From positions 8,808,056 through 8,872,055 of the forward strand of contig CM039189.1 of assembly GCA_008360975.2 (NCBI GenBank): a DNA stretch of 64,000 bases, written 5' to 3'. Shown here one piece after another: positions 24,645 to 36,300 of this stretch (positions are counted from its first letter, which is position 1; every line of letters starts with the position of its first letter). The DNA comes from Lichenostomus cassidix (taxonomy: Eukaryota; Chordata; Aves; Passeriformes; Meliphagidae). The position numbers and the translations under genes were made by a program. The notes below the pieces were generated by a model that saw only the letters and a program-made list of their open reading frames with translations, was not told where the DNA came from and ran no database searches.

Positions 24645-26003
24645 TTAATTTGTGTTCTGCTGTATTTTTCTGTCATCACTTTGCTCCACCTCTAAGAAAG
24701 CTTTCAGTGCTACAGTGGCTAACAGGGATGATACCATCACCACTGTTCCCACTAACCTCAGTACTTTAAACCACCTGGGGTAGGTAGGAAGAAGGGAAAT
24801 GTCATAGTGCAGTGCTATCCCTAAGGCCACCATGAGCAGTACTGCTCCCTGAGTGATATCTTTGAAAAGCAAGGCTTGGCAGGCAAGCAGAGGAGGAACT
24901 GTGCCGTTAGCCAGGTTCAGCCAGTCCGGCTTGGCTGGGCTGTTTTCTGGGAGAGCAAACCCCCACCTCATTCCCCCTAGGAAAGATGCTGTGGCAGCAC
25001 CATAGGCAACCTGAGCAAAGGCCAGCCCTGGGTAGTAGGTCCCCTGGATGACCATGGCCAGGGGCACAGCCACAAATGGAATTAGTCCCCCAAGGCTTAA
25101 GTAAAGTGCAGGCTTGGGGGAATACTTCAGTGATTCCAGGCTTTTCTGCGATTCTGCCTCAGATTCTGCAGGGGTTTTCTTCTTGAAGACGGGGAGAGAG
25201 GTGTGAAAACCCTGGAGCTTGGTTGTGTAAACTGATGCTGGTTTGAGGTTCAGAGATGTTGAGAGAGGACCCACATGTCTCTGCAGCTGGAGGGCGAAGG
25301 AAGACCAAGATGTCTTATTCTTCCCACAGAGCAGCACTCTGGCACCAGTCACCTTCTGGAGCTGCAAGCACAAAACTTGTTCTGAACACTGCACAGTGCA
25401 GGCTTACAGATCTGCAGGTACCTGAGCTGCTATGGAATATTGTACCAAGTGGTTTTCCAGGTCAGGTCACACCACAGCTGTCCTTCCTCTTGAACTTCAA
25501 GGGGTTTTAACTGAGCCAATGGAGGTGCCCAGTGCAGCTGATGAAGAGCAACTGGGCTCTCCAGAGTGCATAAGCAAAGCTCACTCAGTGCCCACCTATC
25601 CTTTCCCCCACACATGCATTCTTCAGGCACTTTTAAGATATATCAGTCCTTTTCAGAGTAAAATGTAAGTTTCATATAGAAGCAAGATGAGGTCACCCTA
25701 GAAACTAGCTACCATCCCCTCACTACTGCATCAAGAAGTGACAGGAAAAAAGACCTCGAGACAATAAAATTTGATTTTATAAAATAAATAGCTTTGCCTA
25801 AACATGCTGTAGAAACTATGAACTATTCCAGAAAAGCAAAGTGATAAACATGTGATAAACTCCAACTTAGACACCACCCTTTTTTCAAAGCTCCAGTCGT
25901 ATCTTTTGCTATTTTACTTATAAATAAAATTAGCAAAAAAAAGCCTTCAGTAACTTACTTTGAAAGATGTGTGGAAGCAGCATCGTTGTATGAGAGGAAA
26001 CAT
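24645..26003 (-). CDS. TMEM69: TMEM69, multi-pass membrane protein (DUF3429), complete
   Basis: Two coding exons on the minus strand: 26,003-25,959 (15 codons, starting MFPLIQRCCF) and 25,388-24,645 (TAA at 24,647-24,645). Total 789 nt, 262 residues. The large frame alone begins at a GTG (25,394) with an in-frame TAA just upstream, so the start must be spliced in. The small exon has an acceptor (ctgttttag, exon to 26,021) and a strong donor (gtaagt), and its phase 0 joins the acceptor ctgtgcag at 25,389. Its MFPLIQR matches the human start MLHFIQK as I recall it. About five hydrophobic segments lie near residues 109-129, 137-153, 175-190, 195-215 and 224-247, with the family signature GMRWGFALPE at 154-163. 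The N-terminus is basic, free of acidic residues over the first 15, and resembles a mitochondrial presequence (inference). Molecular function is unknown. Confidence 0.93.
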
Positions 26004-26450
26004 ATTTCTTTTGTCAATGCCCTAAAACAGAAAAATTCAGAAGGTCTGAAACTGATGCATTGCTGAGTTGGTCTGATGCTCAAAGCTCAGTCACAGTCTA
26101 CACATATCAGATTTAAGACTCTTAAGGTATATATTTACACAAATACATATTTAAAGAGATGTATGTATATATATTACATATATATTCAATCAGTACTTGC
26201 CCACTACAGAATATTTAATTTCAGGCAGCTTTATGAACTGAAGTTCTAAAGTTGTATTAACTGTTGCAAAAACAATTTCTAGTTAAAGAATCAGGGAACA
26301 GGCTTCCCACTCACGGATCATCTCCTCTTCAAGGGATAAATCACTGCACAAAGCTTATAAATGAGCAATTCCTCACACGCGGCAAAGGCGATCATTAATA
26401 ACAAAGGAGCGGAGAAGCCATCGCAGCTGGCTGCCGGGCTCGGCACTCAC

Positions 26451-26680
26451 CGGGGAGGGCGGGATATCGCCCTGGGTTTGACTGCACAGCTCCCGGTCCC
26501 GCTGCGCCGGGAGGAAAAGGAGGCTCCGCGCAACCAAACTGCACTCGCGGAGAGGGAAGGGAGAGGAGACTATATATATCTATATTTATATACACACGAG
26601 AGGGAGGCGGGGCCACTCTGCACACCGGGGACCGGGCAGGACTCGCCCGGTGCTGCCGCCGCCCCGGACCCGCTCGCTGT
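26451..26680 (-). other. Probable TMEM69 5' non-coding exon 1
   Basis: On the minus strand a consensus donor (CCCCG|GTGAGTGC) lies at 26,451/26,450 inside the CpG island. The next acceptor on that strand is at 26,022, opening the start-codon exon. The 5' boundary is not defined. An AT-rich tatatatatctatatttata tract at about 26,570-26,594 lies within it and could be a TATA-like element or a microsatellite. Confidence 0.5.
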
Positions 26681-27249
26681 GGCGCCTTCCGGTGCCCCGG
26701 TAAGCGCTCCGACGGCGCCCGGCGCTCAGCCTACTGGTCCGGGCGGGAACCGGTGCGGCTCGTCGTGTTCAGCCAGGCCGGAGCAGAGAACACCCGAGCC
26801 GATACCGGGGGCAGCAGCCCCGGTCACTCTCAGCCTGAGGGCCGCGGTCGGTCTGGCGGAAGAGAGATACGCTCCTCTCCCGCCCGCGGGACAGACCCTC
26901 TGCTGTGGGGCGCCGCGGCCGTTCCTGTTTTCTACCTTCCGGTACCATCGCATCAGGCAAGCCTCTCCCAGGCGGACTACAAATCCCAGCGTGCCTTGAG
27001 GCATACCCCCGGCTATCTACGTGCTGGAGGTAACGGGTGGCCTCCTGGGACGCGTAGTCTGCGGCTGCTTCCGACAGGCGGTGACGAGGGAGGTGCGAGC
27101 CGCCGCCTCTGATTGGCGGAGCGGGAGGCGCGTGGGCCGGGGCGGGGGCAGGGAAGGGAACCCTGGGGGCGTGTCCCTTCCGCGTGCTCGGCCCCGCCCG
27201 GCGCGCGCGCGGGCCCCGCCCCCTCCGGCCCCCGGCCGGGCAGGGCTGG
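26680..27249. promoter_or_regulatory. Bidirectional CpG-island promoter of TMEM69 and GPBP1L1
   Basis: Dense CpG sequence lies between divergent first exons separated by roughly 0.5-0.7 kb. Elements visible: ZNF143/STAF-type motif on the plus strand (actacaaatcccagcgtgcc, 26,976-26,995); a second facing it on the minus strand (plus strand ctgggacgcgtagt, 27,045-27,058); an inverted CCAAT box (gattggcg at 27,111-27,118); ETS-like cttccgg cores near 26,686 and 26,937; and several GC boxes. There is no TATA box on the GPBP1L1 side. ZNF143 sites are known to be enriched in bidirectional promoters. Confidence 0.8.
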
Positions 27250-27315
27250 GCGGCCATTTTGGGCAGAGCTTTGTTATGGTTGTGGGGCCGCCGGAGCCGC
27301 GCCAGGGCCCGCCCG
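27200..27315 (+). other. GPBP1L1 5' non-coding exon 1
   Basis: A strong donor (gcccg|gtgagtgcgg) follows 27,315. Just upstream is a YY1-type element (gcggccattttg, 27,250-27,261), which usually lies at or just after the start of transcription, so the start is probably close to 27,230-27,250; the left edge given here is approximate. An upstream ATG occurs at 27,276 and stays open to the donor (13 codons), so a short upstream reading frame in the leader is possible. A second donor-like site after 27,738 could serve an alternative first exon. Confidence 0.6.
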
Positions 27316-30300
27316 GTGAGTGCGGCCCCCGCGCCGCCCCCGCCGCGCCCCCCGCGCCCCCCGCGCCTTCACCCAGCCCCTGCCGCCCCCAGGTCCGCCC
27401 CGCCGCCCCCCGCGGCACCGCGGGCTCGGCGCGGCCCGGGAGCGGCCTCCCGCCAGGCCGGCCCCCCCCCGCGCTCGGTCCCGCGGCCGCGGCGGCTCCG
27501 GCGGGGTGCAGCGCGAGGTCCCCGCGGGCAGGGCCGGGCCGGGGTGGGCGGCGGGGGCCGGGGCGCTGCGGTTTATTGTTTCCTGCTCAGCCGGGAAGTT
27601 CGTAGCGCTGACACTGCCGGAGCTGAGCTCCTGTCATGGGGCCGTCCGTGAGCGGGGCGGGGGGGGCGGGCCGGGGCGGCGGGCGAGTCCCGGGGGGCCG
27701 GGCAGGGGCGACCCGCTGTAGGCTGGAAACGAAACCGGGTGAGCGCTGCTGGCCCAGCCGTTTCCCTTCCCTCCGGGGCCGCACTTCCCGGCTGCCCCCG
27801 GCGGGAAGGGGCGGTCGGCGCCCGGCAGTGACACGTGTGCTGCGGGCAGCCGGGGCCCGGCTCGCTCTGCCCTGCCAGCGAGGCTGGGAAACTTGTCAGG
27901 TGCCGCTCGCCGTCTGCTCGTAGGGAAGCAGCGCCTGGCCCGAGCGTGAGGCAGCTCTTTCCGGTGTGAAAGTTATTTCCGCGTGTCCGGTGTGTTTTGT
28001 GCCCTCTTGGCTTAAGGTCTTGCGTGGTTTAACTTGAACGGCTGGGGCTGGACTTGATCAGAACGCGCCTAGCGTTTCAAATATCCATCTAAGACTTTGA
28101 ATTCAGTTTAGTTTAGTAACGAGCTGTTTTGGAACGATTTTAGAGCAGTCAGTGGGTGTCTGCACAAGTTACGAGTTTTTAAACAGCTTTAGAGGAGCAG
28201 TAGCTATTTAAATTCTTATACGTAATGGTGGAATGGTTTTAAAGTGTTGCTTAAAAATCTTTTTATATTAACATGACCAGGTAGGTCAGCCTGCCTTTCC
28301 CCGCCCCCGAGCTGTGAGTGACACAAGTGTTAGTAATGTTGATAATACTCTGAAACGTTGCAAGTGCCTGAGCAAAGTGTGGAAATAGCAAAGAGGGGGA
28401 ATGGAGATAACAGCTGAGATAATTGGAGCACCATCAAAGCTGAGTTTTCTGTAGAGTTGACATTGCTTCTATAAAAATGTTAGGTGGTTATGAAAAAAGC
28501 TTATGCAAATGTTACTTCATGAATGAATATGGCTGGTATTTCAGTGAAAGGTTCCCCGTGCTTATCCATTTGGAGACTGGTATTTGGAACTTCCAGTTTC
28601 TGACTCAGGAAGGAAACAGCTGTAGAGCAGTGCTAGGAACAAATAAAATTCCCAGATTTAAGAGGAGCAGTTTTTCCTCTCTCAGTCTTTCACATAATTT
28701 CTGGAGAAATGTCCCTTTAAGAAGAACTTCTCGGAGTGTTGCGTTTAGAATAGAAAGGCTTCAGGTGATACTTCATGTTTGGTTTTTTTTTTTTTTTTTA
28801 CTGCTATTTGTAGGGAAGTGCAGCCCTCTGCATTTTATATTCATCTAGTTTATAGCCTTAATCCTATATGACACAGAAGTTTCCATTGCAGATAACATGC
28901 GAGGACCTAAAGCGAAAATATGCAGGGAACAGATGGCATTTTAGAAAAAAGCAAATCCTATATTTTCTGCGGTGTCTCAGAAATATGAGGAGCGGAATGC
29001 AGATGTGAAATACAACAAATCAAAAGGAAGTGCACATTTTATGAATGTTAGGAAAATACTTTGAGGATATTTACAGGGTATGGTCACCTTGCCCCACATA
29101 TGTGACTGCTGTATACGTGTGTATTACTGAATCTTGAAATTCCTGTTTTAAATTAGGAAATTAAGTCACTACAGGAAAAATAATATTCACTAGTATTTTC
29201 ATTAAATGGAAACAGTATTTCAAGAGTTGTGGGATCTTTATTTTAATACAGAACAATGCTGTGGTTGGATCTGGGAATTTCTTCAGGAGCATGGGGTGTC
29301 AGATAATGTAGTTCTTGCCTCTGCAGAGTGAAGAAAAACTATTGGCTCAGGAGCTAAAGTTACCTTTTTTTTTCAGTGTTACAAGTTGTTTGAAGTTAGT
29401 TGTGTAACTGCTGAATTGACTTAGCTGTGAAGTGTACTCCAGGGTGTGCTTTGTTTGTTTGTCTGTACGAAGAGATTGGAAAAGGGCTGACTCTGTTCAG
29501 TAGAACTGAAGCATAAAGCACCTCTCTCCAGTGGAGTGCTGGCTGTGATTGCAGGGACACAGCTTTTCCTTACAGCTTCATAGAAACAACCAGACTGTTG
29601 CTCTAACTTACTGAAGGAAAGGTCTGAGTTACTGGATTTTGCAGTTGATGAGGTAGCATGTGTACCAGGAAGTTTGTCTGAGATTTTTAAGTTTTATATT
29701 AATTTATTTGTAGAGGCAGGAGTGGTTTAGTTTTGGTTCTGCAAACTCAGCAATGTAGGTAGACATTTTACTGTCACTTACATAGTGACCACGATGCCAA
29801 CTAAATCATGTGTGGCTTTTGTTTCAGCAAGAGGAATTGAAGTCCATGTTCTCTTTGCTCGTCAGATTTAATGAAAAGCATGAAGTTGGCAGAAATATGG
29901 TCCTGCTCAGAATACTTAATGAGAGCCAGGATGTTGTTTAACTTGTGTGCTGTAACTTTATATGTTCCTGTGAAAATGTGCCAAACTTCCATGAGTTACT
30001 GTATGGTCAGAAGATAAATTCATGTTTTTGGGAGTGGATTTAGATAGAGATTGATAGTGGCTAAGTGTCTGCTCCCCCATAGGTGTATGTGCAAACACAG
30101 ACCTAAAAGTTCTAGGTTAGACAGGGCTGTGAGCAGGACAAGTAAGCAGGGAGGGAAGCATTTAGGCTTAATTGATCATACATATTAGTGATCAGGCTGT
30201 ATCACTCCAAACTGGAAATTCCTGATTAAAGTATGCAGCTCCTTCTCTAACTGGTCTTCAAAAGTCGGGAGAAGAATTTTCACGCTTTATACTACTAAGA

Positions 30301-33300
30301 CCTTTCTACAATTAAACAGCAGAACAGTTTTGCAAATTGTTGGTGTATGCAGTTCCATAATATGACTAATCTGAAATAGTTGCACTTCCAAGGTCTGGCT
30401 TAACAAAAATGCTTTGAACCAGTGCAGCCAAACATAACTTGAGGTTTTCTGCAATAAATGATGCTCAGAAAGAAATATTTTGCAGCATGTGACCTTGTGC
30501 CTCAGGGACTGTTGTACATTAGGGAGTTCGTCAGGAGCAGCTGAAGTTCTAGGACTTACAGACATTCTAGCAAAAATGCCAGTGTTGGTTTGTTTTCTCC
30601 TTGAATCTTGTGATCATTTCTAGTTCAGTGTTTTGCATAGTTTTATCCTGCACACTGGAGGGAGGATCACAGCTCTATGGTGTGATGTTAGTGGCTCTTG
30701 ATAAGAAAGTATGTGTATAATGTTGTCTTAATGTCCTTGGTTTTAGGAATCCCCTTTTTTCAACACAGGGAGAAATTATGGATTTTAATTTAATTTACCT
30801 TAGAGCAGTTTTATTTTCAGTGTCTTCTAGGTTCTGGATGTCTGTGTGACCCCCTCCCCATAGCATAGTTGCAACATACAGAGCATGTGGCAATGAGTGA
30901 CACTCTCTTGGAATTTTGTCATCTTCATTTTGTGATGAACAATTAACTTGTAAATAAAGGACTGAGTCTCCCAGGGAGGTATGGTATTATTCTGGGTACA
31001 GAAATTACTGGTATTTACGAAGTTGCCGGTGAAGGTGTATGGTAGAGATTACAACAGGTCTCCAGCCTTTCAGCAGAGAGGTTTGTTTTGCCATTGTGTT
31101 ACAATGCGTCATCCATCATCAAGGGATTAATCAGGACTCATGGGAGATGATCTGAAAAGACCTTTGATGGTAATCTTAATAAAACTCAGCAAGGAACTCT
31201 GATCCTGAAAATGTTGAATGTGTTACGATCTTGACTGTTAGTTTGGGAAAACTGTCTTTCCTCTACTTTGAACTCCAGTTAAAAGTAGAGAAAGAGGTTA
31301 ATGACAACTTTAATGTCTTCAGGTTGACTGGGCCTTCTGGAAAGTATCCTCTAGTATTTAGGGAGCTGAGAGCCTGTGGGGGTGGGAAAAGTTTCAGGGT
31401 GCTGAAGAGTTGAGGAGCATTTCCCTCACAATGTCTGGAAAAAAGGCAAGACTTGGGTATGTCCAGGGGAAGGGTGTTCACATTAGGGAGTCTGTCCTGC
31501 GTCATGTACTTCTTGATGGTTTCACTTCCCTGTATTACAATGATGTTCTTAATTAACACACAGATAATGTGATCTTGGCAAATTCAACAAATGGTCTGAA
31601 ATCAATAGCTTTGGATTCAGCCATTTTGGTGTAGATGGGTTCAAATTACTGTGTTTTGGTATATTGCCTACGCAGACAAGTAGCAGCTGGCAGGGCAGCA
31701 GTTCTGTGGGGGAGTATCTGGGGGTTGTAATGGTTCCTAAATTATCATGAGTCAGCAGCATCGCTGTCATGAAACTTCACTTGTCATACTGGAACATATA
31801 GGAGCATTTTAAATAAGGTAATGAAGCAGTTTCTCCATTCTGCCAAGGAGTGGTAGGTCTTCAGCAGGAACTATCTTGTTCAGTTTGGGTTAGTGTCATA
31901 CTCTGGAACATTATGGCTGTGTAACAAGATCTGCAAAGAAAATAACAAAGTCTGTGAAAGAGAGAAACCATAACTAAGGATTGGGAAAAAATGGATTGTT
32001 TACCTCAAAAGTGGTTTTATTCAACGTGTTTCATCAGACATTAGCAGGTGATACAAAAAGCAGCTTTAAAAAGTTACCTGCAGGTATAACTGGGAGGCAG
32101 CTCTGACATCCTGTCACTGCCTGCAAGCTGTCACACTTGGTAGGTGGGTCGCATCAGTTTTTTCATCATTGGTACTTTGAACTTGAAAGCTTGATCTTTG
32201 CTAGTAAAATTTGACTGGTTGAGGGTGGGTTGTTTGTTGTTTTGGTTTTTTTTTTTTTTTAATTTGGCTATATTTGATCCCAGAATATGATAGTAGATCC
32301 TTTTTGTTCTGCCAAATGGTGCTGAGATACAGGGTGATCTGTGGGACTTCCCCAGAAAAAAAACAACCCACCTACTAAAGTTGCCTTTTAGTCAGAGAAT
32401 ACTGAAGTATTGATCTGGAGAAAAGATGTCTTAAAAGGTACCTGCAAGAATTTAGTCAGGTTTCCACATCCATCATGAATAAAACAAGTAGTTATGAGTT
32501 GAAATTGCAGCAGAATATGTTCAGGTGAGGCATTAGATGTTGGGACAGGCTTTCAAGCCATAAGAATAACCAAACAGATTTTAGGGATACACTAGAGAAT
32601 GCTGGTATGCTAATCTGGTTTGATTTTCAGCTTCAAAAAAAATATTCTGGTGGAGGTATGTATAACTTCATAATGAATTCCAGTATGTTGATAAAAAATT
32701 TGTTTTTCCCATACTTTATGAGACATTTTTACAGTTAATATTTGGACCTTAGGAAGCTGAAGATCACTGTACAAATTGGTGAAGGGGAGCATTGCTTTGT
32801 TGACTTTCAGAGACATCTGATGGAAGAGGGTAGAGCTAAATTCTTTGAGATATCAGGAAAAGCTGTTTAACTGTGCAATGTATGAAGATTTTTTTTTTCT
32901 CACACAGATGTTTTGCTTGTATTCCCTAGTTTATTGTGGGACACTAGGATAGAAAAATGGCAGTGTTTTAATCTTGGTCTGCACAGTTTACCTGCAGAAG
33001 AACAGGACAATAAATCTCTGCAAGATCTAAAAGCAAAGCTCAGACCAGCTGGACATTTTGTCCATAACTCCTTGCTATATTTCAACTCAGTTTCACAGTC
33101 TAGATCATAGAGAGAGCTCCAGGAAAACACTGTGAACATCCAAAGAGGATACATCTCCCAGCTGCAGCAAATCGTTAGATCACAGGATTAGAGATCACTT
33201 TTTCTTTTTTTTTTCAGGCCAAGACCAAACTAATGGAGTATATGTTACAATTGCAATTTATTTTTTATGTATAGGAGTTGTTTTAAACAGAATTGTGTTC

Positions 33301-36300
33301 GGTGACTTTTCTGCATTGATGTTTGTTAATACTTTCTCAGTCAGAGAAAGTGCTGAAAATGGTAAACCAGTGGAATGAAAACCATTGCAGACAACGTAAA
33401 CTTTACAAACTGTAATGCAGGTGTTGTACACATGCTGAAAAGTGCTGAGTGAACATATCTTTGTCATGTCCTAGTTATGGGCAAATAAACGTGGAGTTTG
33501 ATCATATTGTCCTGGTCTTGATGTAAAAGGGTTTGGAAATAAGCCAGATGCAGGGAGGGGCAGAGAAGGTATGAGTTGTCCCTCAGTCTTGGCATGTTGT
33601 CTTGGAGGGGAAGTACCTATAACTGGAATGCACCTCCCTTCCCAGTTTGTGCTGGTCTTGTAGGACCCAAGAAATGGTATTGAGGGGAAGAATTACAATA
33701 GTACTGCTTTGAAGAATGGTCTGTTATTTCTGAGTGTCCTCTGTTTTGTTGACTTTCAATTCTCCTTCCTCTTTGCATATGACATGCCTTCTACTTGCTT
33801 ATCCTTCATCTGGAATGCAGATCTGTACTTCCCTCTGCTTGATTTGTAGTCTCTCTTGCCTTGACACAAATATTTGATAAATAGTCTGGTTGCATTTAAG
33901 GCTCTTTTCCAAAGGAAATGTTTTTTTGCCACTCCAAATGGAGTATATTTAAATGTAAATGTGGTGTAGTAGCAATAATAACCCTGGTAAAATACTGGGT
34001 TATAAAATACCCTTAGTGGGAAATACCCATCCCATTATATTTTTTTTAAGGTACTGGAAAACTACTTACTTAACTTCTACTTAGGCTCCATCCACATCTC
34101 TGGAAGACAGGTAGGCAGGAGGTATGTAGCATGCAGCAGGGATAAGCCAGTAATTACATATTTGCAATTCTTTCCTGATGATGGGGAACATTATCCTGGT
34201 GTGTGCTGCTGAGCAGTAGAAGTGACTTTGTTCCTTAAGGCTTTGGGCAGACTGTACAGATGGGCTCTTCACTGCCATTTCACTCATTCTGTCATGAGGG
34301 TTTGGGGATGAGAGTAGTACCTTAAAGGCAGCCATGACAAGGTGCTGTGCTGTGTAAGGTTCTGGGCAGAACAGAGCCTTATCTTGACTTATTTGCAAAA
34401 GGTCTGTAGATCAAAGTGCAGTACAAAATAGATGTTGGATTTTGTTCCTTAAAGAGCAAAAAGGACCTTTGGATTTGATTTAAATAGTAGGATGCCTTCT
34501 CCAGATGTAAAATACCTTATTTAATAAAGTGCTAAAGCTGTTTGAAAGTTCAGAACATTGTTCACATTTAAAGCCTAATGCTATTTAAAATGTATTTCTT
34601 TGGTTTGTATCAGTAGTGTCAATAGATACACTCGTTTTAAGAGAGGTGTACAATCCCTGAAACCTTGCTCCCTGCAGCAAAGCAGAGCAGTAAACAGGTT
34701 TTAATATTTCAGGTAAGTACTGCAGTTCTGTAACATAGACAGTACTAAAGACAGTTAAAGGGGCGTTGGAGGGAAGTGGAATCTTAGCAGGCACAGGAGA
34801 GAGGCATAAGGGATGGCAGTATTGCCAGGGGCTGCACACTGTGAAACATGCAGGAATAATTGGTAGGAGGCATAATATCTAGAAACTGTGAGCTCTCCTA
34901 TTTTGTGCTTATGAGAAGTTCAGCCTTTTAGATTTTATGTGTTTAAAATGGCCTTATCTTGGTATTCTTGTTGCTTTGAGGAGTAAACTCATGAAAACCC
35001 CTTGGAAGGGTTCATTTTTGATGTATCACACTTGCTGGCTGAGGTCCAGAGGCTTATCTTACACAGGCTTCTGTACAGGTTCCCCAGATGCTGCCTTTTC
35101 CAAAATGTGCTTTGGGCTTCTGAGTTAAGTATGTCTTGCTTCCAAAGACAAGTTTGCTGGCTTTTACATGGTAACCTTGCTGGCAGAAACTTGGATCAAC
35201 AGAGACTTGGAGGGCAGGTATCGATCAGTCAGTAACATTTCTAAAGGTGGTGTTTGTTAGTGGTTTTTTCTTGTTCGATCAAGAATCTTTCCTACAGAAC
35301 TAGAAGTCACTTTTCTCTGTTACTTGGTTGTTATTCTTGTATGCCCTTGTATCTTTAATTGCTGTCACAAAAGAAAAAAAATCATCTCCTTACCCCCCTG
35401 CACTCTAGATCTCAGTATGTATTCACAAGACCAGACTGTTAAGGCTTTGCTCGGTATGTGGTTTTGCGGGGGTAGGTGTTTGTCCAGAAATTTTGAGGGA
35501 GGTAAGACTGGGTCAGTGTGACCTTGGAGAAGTGGAAAGTAAGTATGGGAAGGGACAGGTTGTTTATGAAGCAGAGCTGTGGGAGATGTCAGTGGAAGGA
35601 CTGTCAGTAGAGGAAAGGGGATTAGGACATAGATGTGTCTGTATGTACCTTTCTTAACCTATTTCCAGTTCATTTCACTTAGTCATCTGGTTTGCATAAG
35701 TGGTCAGGTTGGTATGATTTTCCCCCACCCCTAGCCTGTTACTCTGGAAGAACTTTTGTATGACCAAGCTTCTAGCATGTTTTCATCTTGGAATATAGAT
35801 TTGTAGTGTTCTGTCTAGAATACAAAACAGTTTTGATGACTCTGCAAGATAGATTCATTTGCTTTAAACTTGAAAAACAAGGTGTTAATCTCTCAGTAAT
35901 AGCTGCTTTTCACTAAAACATTTAATATCTGTATCTGGGAAGATTTTAGTTTAGTACATGTTTAACATTTTAATCCATCATTTAGTGTTCTAAAATGAGC
36001 TCACATTTCTATAATTCTAGAAAACCTATTATGAGTGGTGCTTTGCGTTTTTAGATGCTAGATTTTTTTCAGCAGACAGATACAATTTAAGCAATGTTTT
36101 TTGCAGTATTTTTAATCCATAGGGCTGTCCTTTATATTCATGCAGCCATTTTGGAAGGCTGGCTGTTGGATATAATGGAAAGAAACAAGTGGTGATGGCA
36201 TATCTGGGGTATAGTTGTTCTGGTTCCTAATACCTCAGGTGGGTAAGCTCTACCAGTTGTACGTGCCATTCCGGAACATCTGCATTTGCCCTCTCCAAAG

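Noticed and set aside
26361..27923. Several frames of 100-212 codons in the TMEM69/GPBP1L1 promoter
   Set aside because: All are low-complexity Pro/Gly/Arg/Ala readings of a CpG island, overlap each other on both strands and match no family.
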